Position numbers and translations under genes: made by a program. Positions 50,932 through 64,000 of a DNA stretch of 64,000 nt are shown piece by piece; position 1 is the stretch's first letter; every line of letters begins with the position of its first letter. The stretch comes from Branchiostoma floridae (Eukaryota > Chordata > Leptocardii > Amphioxiformes > Branchiostomatidae): NCBI RefSeq assembly GCF_000003815.2, contig NC_049997.1, forward strand, positions 12,284,822-12,348,821, read 5' to 3'. The notes under the pieces are model-generated. The model was given only the letters and a program-made list of their open reading frames with translations, was not told where the DNA came from and ran no database searches.

Positions 50932-53806
50932 CTATACGTCATTGTTCCCATTAAAACACCGCCTCGTAAGTACGTTCCATATCTCCCTGTACCCTTTTCT
51001 GATTTTCGTGTTCATGACGCCATAGATTATGGGGTTCGCGGCAGCATTCCCTGCCCACAAAAGCAACCCTATCAGCAACGCTTCCTCTGAAACACGGTCG
51101 TCTATAATGACCATCACCATCGCTGGTACGTTACAAACAACACAGCACACAAAAATCGACATCAGCATCTTCAACATTTCTCTCTCTGCGCGGGACCTTC
51201 TAAAGTCGAACTGCCTTCCGACATCACGTATGGATGCTAGGCTTGTGGTGGCGCTACGATTAACACTCAACGTTAACAGTGTTCTGGGACTTCTACAGCG
51301 GTCTGATGGAGGTTGTAACGTTGTCGTGTCGCGATCGCTTACCGAAGAGATGTTGTCTTCTGTGATTCTGAAATCCCGATCTTCTGATGATCTGCTTTCT
51401 AAACTAAGAGAGACCGTAAGGCGAGGGTTGGTTTTCTTTTGAGTCAGGATCCCCGCCTTTGATCCACAAGTCTTATCGCTGTGGATTGTAGCCACGTCGA
51501 TGGATTCAAGTGGTAACTGCCCAGATTCTGTTGTCCAATCAGAGAGGAGTAAGTTATTTCTCTTCGGTTTACGTGTTGCTGTGTCATCTGTAGTAGTATG
51601 TAATGTGTTTGGATCGCTACTGAAGCTGGTCGAAGGTCTGTTTACTGACTCATGATCAGGATAGAATATTTTTGGTACTTGCATTCCTACTTGCTTCTTC
51701 TTGCATACAATACGAACTTCTTTATTTTGGGTATTGTCTTTTGGGGCTATTGATATCGACCCAGGCAGACAAATCTCTTGGTCTTCTACTGTGAAGTCAT
51801 TTGTCTTTGTCGTAAGTTCTGATCTAGTATTGCCAGCGGTTTCCCCGGTTTCCCGAGTATCAATAACATTGTTTGTATGCTCTGCATGGGACATGCACGA
51901 AGCCGATGCAGAATTTTGTCGCGAGTTGACCAGAATTGTATTTGTGCTCCTCCTCGTGGCCATGTACATGGCGACGTAGAAGACCATCGCTACGACGCAG
52001 GGGAGAATTAGTACCCCCACTGCCAAAGTGGTCTTCACCTGGGTGTTGATCATCCGTACAGCCGCGCACCGCTTCAGCTTTTGGCTGTAGGAAACGTTGT
52101 CCACAGGATGTACATGTGGCGCGATGAACGCTAACACGGGAACCAACCAAGCCAGGGCAACCTCAGCACACACTGCCTTGGTGGATGTCATGGCGGGAAA
52201 GCGGTGGAAGTGGATAACCCGGAAATACCTGTACACGGCGATACATCCCATGTGGCACAGCGACACGCCCCACAGTACCGGAGCGGTGTACGACTGGAGG
52301 ACACACAGGCCCCAGGGTAGGCGGAACTCGGGGTTTAACAGCACGTTGACCCACATTGGAGGGTGGAGGGCGGTGAAGAGGATGTCCGAGACACTGAGGC
52401 TCGCCAAGGGGGCGTTCTCGCGTTTCCGTAGACTCGGACACAGCGTTAGCGCCAGAATGACCATCAGATTCCCGATGATACTCTGAGCAATAAAAACTGC
52501 AGGGCAGAAACCAGAATTAGAATAAAAGAATAGCATGCACTGGTACGCCCAAGGATAGGCAGGAGGCCTAAGTAAGTCAAAGTTAAAGTCAAACAGTAAG
52601 CATACAGTAGCAGGAGGTGGAAACCTCGGCGGAAAAGGAAAACTCCCCAAATCCCAAATTGTATAGGCCGCAGGTTAGGCTCTGTATAGTAGTATGGCAC
52701 CTAGTCTCCTTAGGCTCTGACTATTTTCGACGTTTTTTAGGCGATTTCATCGGGCTATCTATTTTGCCTAGGCCGCGAGATATCAAGAAAATGATGCAAA
52801 ATACAAAGCCCGATTAAAAAGGCCTAAAAAACTGTCAAAAAGCAGTCGGAGCCTAACCTCTCCTTGGAGAGTATACTGCACTGCGCCTACCTCAGAATTT
52901 CCCCCTCCCTCTTTACAGCAGCGTTTTTGTTAGATAACAGGGATCTGTCTGCTGGTTGATAGGCTCTCGTTGTGCTTTGTTCCATGATAGAGTTCAAATA
53001 AGGATTGCCGTTGGTTGATATGACAAAGACGGTTATTACTGGCATTTCTTTCAAACATGGGACTACTGATAGTGCAATACAGGTATATAAATGGCTCACG
53101 GTAGAATTTGAAAGCTTGCCCCTGCCAGAGCCAATGTAGAAACGTCGCCAATACATTACACGTAACATTTATGACACTAACGAAGCAATCAGAAAAAAAG
53201 GTATAGACAGAAAAAAGGATGAATTCCCATTTAATACCATAAAAATCAAGACTGGATTAGATAGTATGATAATTGTGGGCACAGCTTGAATTATTGTCAG
53301 CCCTGTAAAACATCCAAAAGTTTTAGAATAAGACAAACAAGTAAAACAAATCTCCCGTGCGATACAACTCATATCTTTTTTTTATTCAAACATTTAAAAA
53401 ATAACACAATATGACAAAGAGGTAGCGAACTCAAGTACAAGACTTATCTTTACGCTATCCCTTACATAAAACAAAGCGTACATTTTTTACAAAGAGAAAT
53501 CAAGTAAAAATGAAAAGCAAAGGAAAATCACGTCTGACAGAAAATAATACATTGTACATAATATAACAAGAAAAGATAAACGCTAGTCCAGTTTCCCACC
53601 CAATCTTGAAATAATTGGACACATAACAAAAACTCATATTTGTAGGGTCACCAAAGACTGTAGCACTAGCACTCTAGCTAGGTCACAAACGGGTGGAAAC
53701 AGAGAGTATAATTAATAAGATATCAAATATAGGAGATTTTGATGATCATGAACTTACTGATCATGATGACAACGACGACATACTGGAGTACTGGCGAGAT
53801 GGTCAT
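50932..53806 (-). CDS. Class A (rhodopsin-like) GPCR, orphan
   Basis: Two coding exons, 53758-53806 and 50932-52496, joined by a phase-1 intron through TM1, give 537 aa. Exon 1 starts MTISPVLQYVVVVIMI and ends at GTAAGT; exon 2 follows acceptor CCCTGCAG. Together they make a complete TM1 with IIGNLMVILAL. TM2 has LASLSVSDILF. TM3 starts with the conserved Cys (LPWGLCVLQ) and ends VYRYFRVIH, in place of DRY. A second Cys in extracellular loop 2 (LKRCAAVR) can form the usual disulfide. Intracellular loop 3 is about 250 residues, Ser/Thr-rich, carrying most of the extra length. TM6 has FVCCVVCNVPA and TM7 NPIIYGVMNTKIRKGY. The TM7 end and RYxxVIH recall melatonin-receptor, GPR84 and moody-type receptors. 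Ligand unknown. The open frame extends upstream of 52496 to 52650, but that part is intronic and would give a poor N-terminus. Confidence 0.9.
52660..52872. mobile_element. AGGTTAGGCTCCG MITE, copy 2 (GPCR intron)
   Basis: The ends carry CAGGTTAGGCTCTG and GGAGCCTAACCTCTCCTTGG, with inner arms ATCGGGCTATCTATTTTGC and CAAAATACAAAGCCCGAT. Same family as 34960-35145 but more diverged. It lies in the single GPCR intron, close to the acceptor. Confidence 0.8.
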
Positions 53807-55440
53807 GTTGGTAACGATAACTGGCTGCAACTCACAGGATAAAAAAATCTGCTATCTTGCCGAGCAAGGCTGCTCAGGCAACTGTCCGTATCATATGCAA
53901 CTGTCCGGTAATAATTCAATCGCACGATTACCTTACATAAGCGTACAGAGGCTTTTATACGAGGATGATCAGATGATGATCAAAGTCTGCAAACTTGTCT
54001 TTGTAGTCGCTCAACGTAGCGTTCAGTTTGTTCTGCTCTGTTTCACGTCCCCTCTAGGTTTCGTCGGAGGCATTTCTTAAACACTTTGATTGATTATCAA
54101 AAGACGTATTGACGTAAATAATCAGATTGGAAACGGTCAAAGTGGCAAATTCAACCAATGGACATACTACAGATGTGATAGGTATACAGCGTATGTGCTG
54201 GATAAAAATAATAAAGAAATGTATACCTAGAAATAAACACAAATCATGCCCACGACTAGCTCCTCTTTTTCCGTTTTGTGTATTTTTGTGTCTTTTGTAT
54301 CATATTTTTCGTTCCCGAAAGCTGCCCGGTCGGGCCCCATGTGACCTCTGCATATATAGCTGTACATCTAAACCAATTCACAAAACAACAAGGTGCATCG
54401 GTCAAACGAATCAGTTTTTCACCGTGGCGTGTGTATAACACTTTCACAGAAAGCAAACGATGTTGCAAGCGGTAAACAACATTTATATGAGAATGTTTTG
54501 ATTTCAATAAATATATGGAAATTCGCTGTGCAGGAATAATCATGCTCTTATTCATTGTTTTTATCATAAAACCTTCACACTGAATACAACAAATGTATGA
54601 TTTCAAAGCGCCTTTGAAGTTTCTACATCCTGTACTTAAGGGAGTATGAGAAAACTCAACCAACGTTTCCTTTCCCTTGTGTATAAGATAAGAATGTTGA
54701 ACCTTCTCTATTGGTCTTGGCTGTGCAGTTTTATCGTATATCAAGCTGGGGAATACTTGAAAATACACAATTGGGATGATAAAAGATAAGCCTTACCCTT
54801 TTATGTAAAAGATTGAGAGGTCGCCCGAAGAAATCGTCCAGGCAACAATTCCCATAACAGTTCACCGCCGCTTGCTCTGTCGTCACAATGTACGTTAAGC
54901 GGAATTGATGAGTGTCTTTGCTCGTCATTTTGACTCTTCTTATCTCTCAGTTGATCGTTTTATGATATGACAATTGATCGGCGTTTTGTAGTTCAAAGCC
55001 TGCAATCGTTTTAAGCCATATGTCAGCAGAATGATGATTAGGGACGCAGAAGAGATGACAAATAGTTCAAAGGTTGCAGCTATTCAGATAGAAACGAGGG
55101 TACAACTTTGAACTAAAACGTATACGTATCACGTAGAAGTAACAAATAAAGAAAAGGCTCACAGCAATCAAACGTAGTATAGATCTACTTTTTTTTTGCA
55201 AATCTGTCGCTTCCTTTCCACTGAACAAAAAATTATCTGAACATTTCATTTTCATCGTATCATTTAATTTCGATTTTCAACGTTATGCTGTTTTTCTACC
55301 TATATCCAACAGAACACAGAATTGCTATGACATATTACGCTGACATACTTTTAAAACACTTGCGTAATCGAACTATCAAAAATAAGTTTGTATCATGGCC
55401 CATGTGGGAAGGATAGTGATGTATCTGTAATGTGGATCTT
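53807..55440. other. Divergent intergenic region, GPCR and esterase
   Basis: About 1.8 kb separates the GPCR start codon (minus strand) from the esterase start codon (plus strand), so promoters of both should lie here. No TATA box, initiator or conserved motif could be assigned. Open frames at 53739-54768 show no domain. Confidence 0.45.
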
Positions 55441-55443
55441 AAC

Positions 55444-55530
55444 AAATCAAACCAACCCAAATCAACCCAAACCGAACCGAACCAAACCAAACCAAACCAA
55501 ACCAAACCAATCAAGCAAGCAAGCAAACCA
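55444..55530. repeat. (CCAAA)n microsatellite
   Basis: ACCAA/CCAAA pentamers with CCGAA variants, followed by a short AGCAAGCA tract. It lies about 100 bp upstream of the esterase start codon. Confidence 0.9.
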
Positions 55531-55627
55531 AACAATTCGAGAAGGACCACAGTGATCACATTTCAGTCTTCATTTAGAGCAAGCGACATACGTGAGCTAG
55601 GTCGACACACAGATCAGTATTAGCAAG

Positions 55628-62478
<6,851 letters not shown>

Positions 62479-62825
62479 AGGAAAGATAAGCTTGTTACAG
62501 AAACTGGGTACCTGTAGTTTGAGGCAAGACAGTTCAAAAAAACAATTGCAATGTACCTTTGAACAGTTGCCAAGCATCACAATAAGAACACACAATCATG
62601 TAATAGAAAAAAGGAAGGAGAGGCTAGTAAGCTAGTTGTAGAAAAAAACTGAAGGTAATTATAAGGTCATAGAATAACTGAAAATAATCGGCTTAAATGT
62701 GTTTCAACACAGAATCTTTTAAACAGAGTGTTATTCAACAACTACAAACATTATCATACATGTAGATAACTGCTCCCAACCTTTAAATTTAAAAAGTCTG
62801 TACCTTAAACACACTCAGCTGTACT
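62479..62825. other. Esterase 3' flank
   Basis: Probably 3' UTR and flank. No canonical AATAAA was found within 350 bases of the stop codon, so a variant signal or a longer UTR is likely. Confidence 0.45.
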
Positions 62826-63414
62826 AAGTTGCTAAACAAGGAAAGAAATTGGTGTGGTGTTTTTCAGTCCTCTAGACTGTCCGACATACTTTCATTCAAG
62901 TCCCCCTGCCTGGTAGAGCCCCCCTCAACGCCCATGCTGGGCTAACTTTGGGCACTATCCTTTTAAACAGCTCAATAGGCCGTACCTGGTTGCTAAACAA
63001 GAAAAGAAATTGGTATTTTTTGAGTCTTCCAGACTGTCTGACATACTTTCATCCGAGTCCGAATGGTATGTCAAGTAAGAGAGTTTTTGGCAACAGTGTC
63101 TTTAGGTACTGTCCTTTCAGAAAACCCATAAGACATGAACTACTTGCTAAACAAGAAAAGAAATTAGTGTGATCATTTCTTTTTAGTCCTATACACTATC
63201 CGACATACTTTCATCCAAGTCCCCCTGGTACAGCCCTTCACCACCCATGCTGGGGTACCTTTGGGTACTGTCCTTTTAAACATTAGGCCATTAGGCAGTA
63301 CCCACTGGCTAAACAAGGAAAGGAAATGGTGTGGTCTTTTTTAGTCTTCCAGACTGTTCGACATTCTTTCATTCTTTCTGTCATGTAGGAGAGTTTTTGA
63401 CTATTGTCCTTTAA
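62826..63414. repeat. Four-unit tandem repeat, about 160 bp period
   Basis: Unit starts marked by GCTAAACAAG at 62831, 62992, 63146 and 63308 (steps 161, 154 and 162). Each unit continues GAAATTGGTGTGG or close, an AGTC(t/c)TCCAGACTGTC block, GACATACTTTCAT and ends in ACTGTCCTTT. Middle units contain GGTACAGCCC/TGGTAGAGCCC variants. The fourth ends at the H4 fragment. Confidence 0.9.

Positions 63415-64000
<586 letters not shown>

Overview
The window is animal nuclear DNA, most likely from an amphioxus (Branchiostoma). Genes are split into many short exons with GT/AG introns. The predicted proteins resemble vertebrate families without being vertebrate sequences, and the non-coding DNA is packed with short inverted-repeat transposons. 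The organism call is inference from gene content and style. There is no prokaryotic gene, operon, CRISPR array or phage. One 100-base assembly gap lies at 1693-1792.

Layout. 1-14.4 kb: no gene recognised. It holds a 0.5 kb ACTC microsatellite and several miniature inverted-repeat elements (MITEs), one with a perfect 8-bp target duplication. 14.5-31.4 kb, minus strand: a complete 13-exon phenylalanine hydroxylase gene (454 aa). Every exon joins in frame, the iron ligands are intact, and most of its length is an 8.6 kb first intron filled with repeats, including a 6.8 kb block with matching inverted ends. 34.2 kb, minus strand: a small exon that could be an alternative PAH first exon. 36.8-48.6 kb, minus strand: a small multi-pass membrane protein gene. 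Its two central exons look like duplicates of each other and may be mutually exclusive. 50.9-53.8 kb, minus strand: a class A GPCR with a very long third intracellular loop; its first exon was recovered by intron phase. 55.6-62.5 kb, plus strand: a complete 10-exon type-B carboxylesterase (591 aa) with a signal peptide, an intact catalytic triad and a hydrophobic C-terminus. 62.8-63.6 kb: a four-unit tandem repeat ending exactly at a clean 51-codon piece of histone H4.

The four genes share no evident pathway and read as ordinary neighbours. The GPCR and the esterase are divergent, with about 1.8 kb between start codons; PAH and the membrane-protein gene lie head to tail. Gene structures were built by hand from splice signals, reading phase and remembered family features. 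No alignment or transcript was available. No clearly new biological system was found. The most testable leads are the duplicated transmembrane exon, the alternative PAH first exon, the terminal-repeat block in PAH intron 1, and the H4 fragment in the tandem array.
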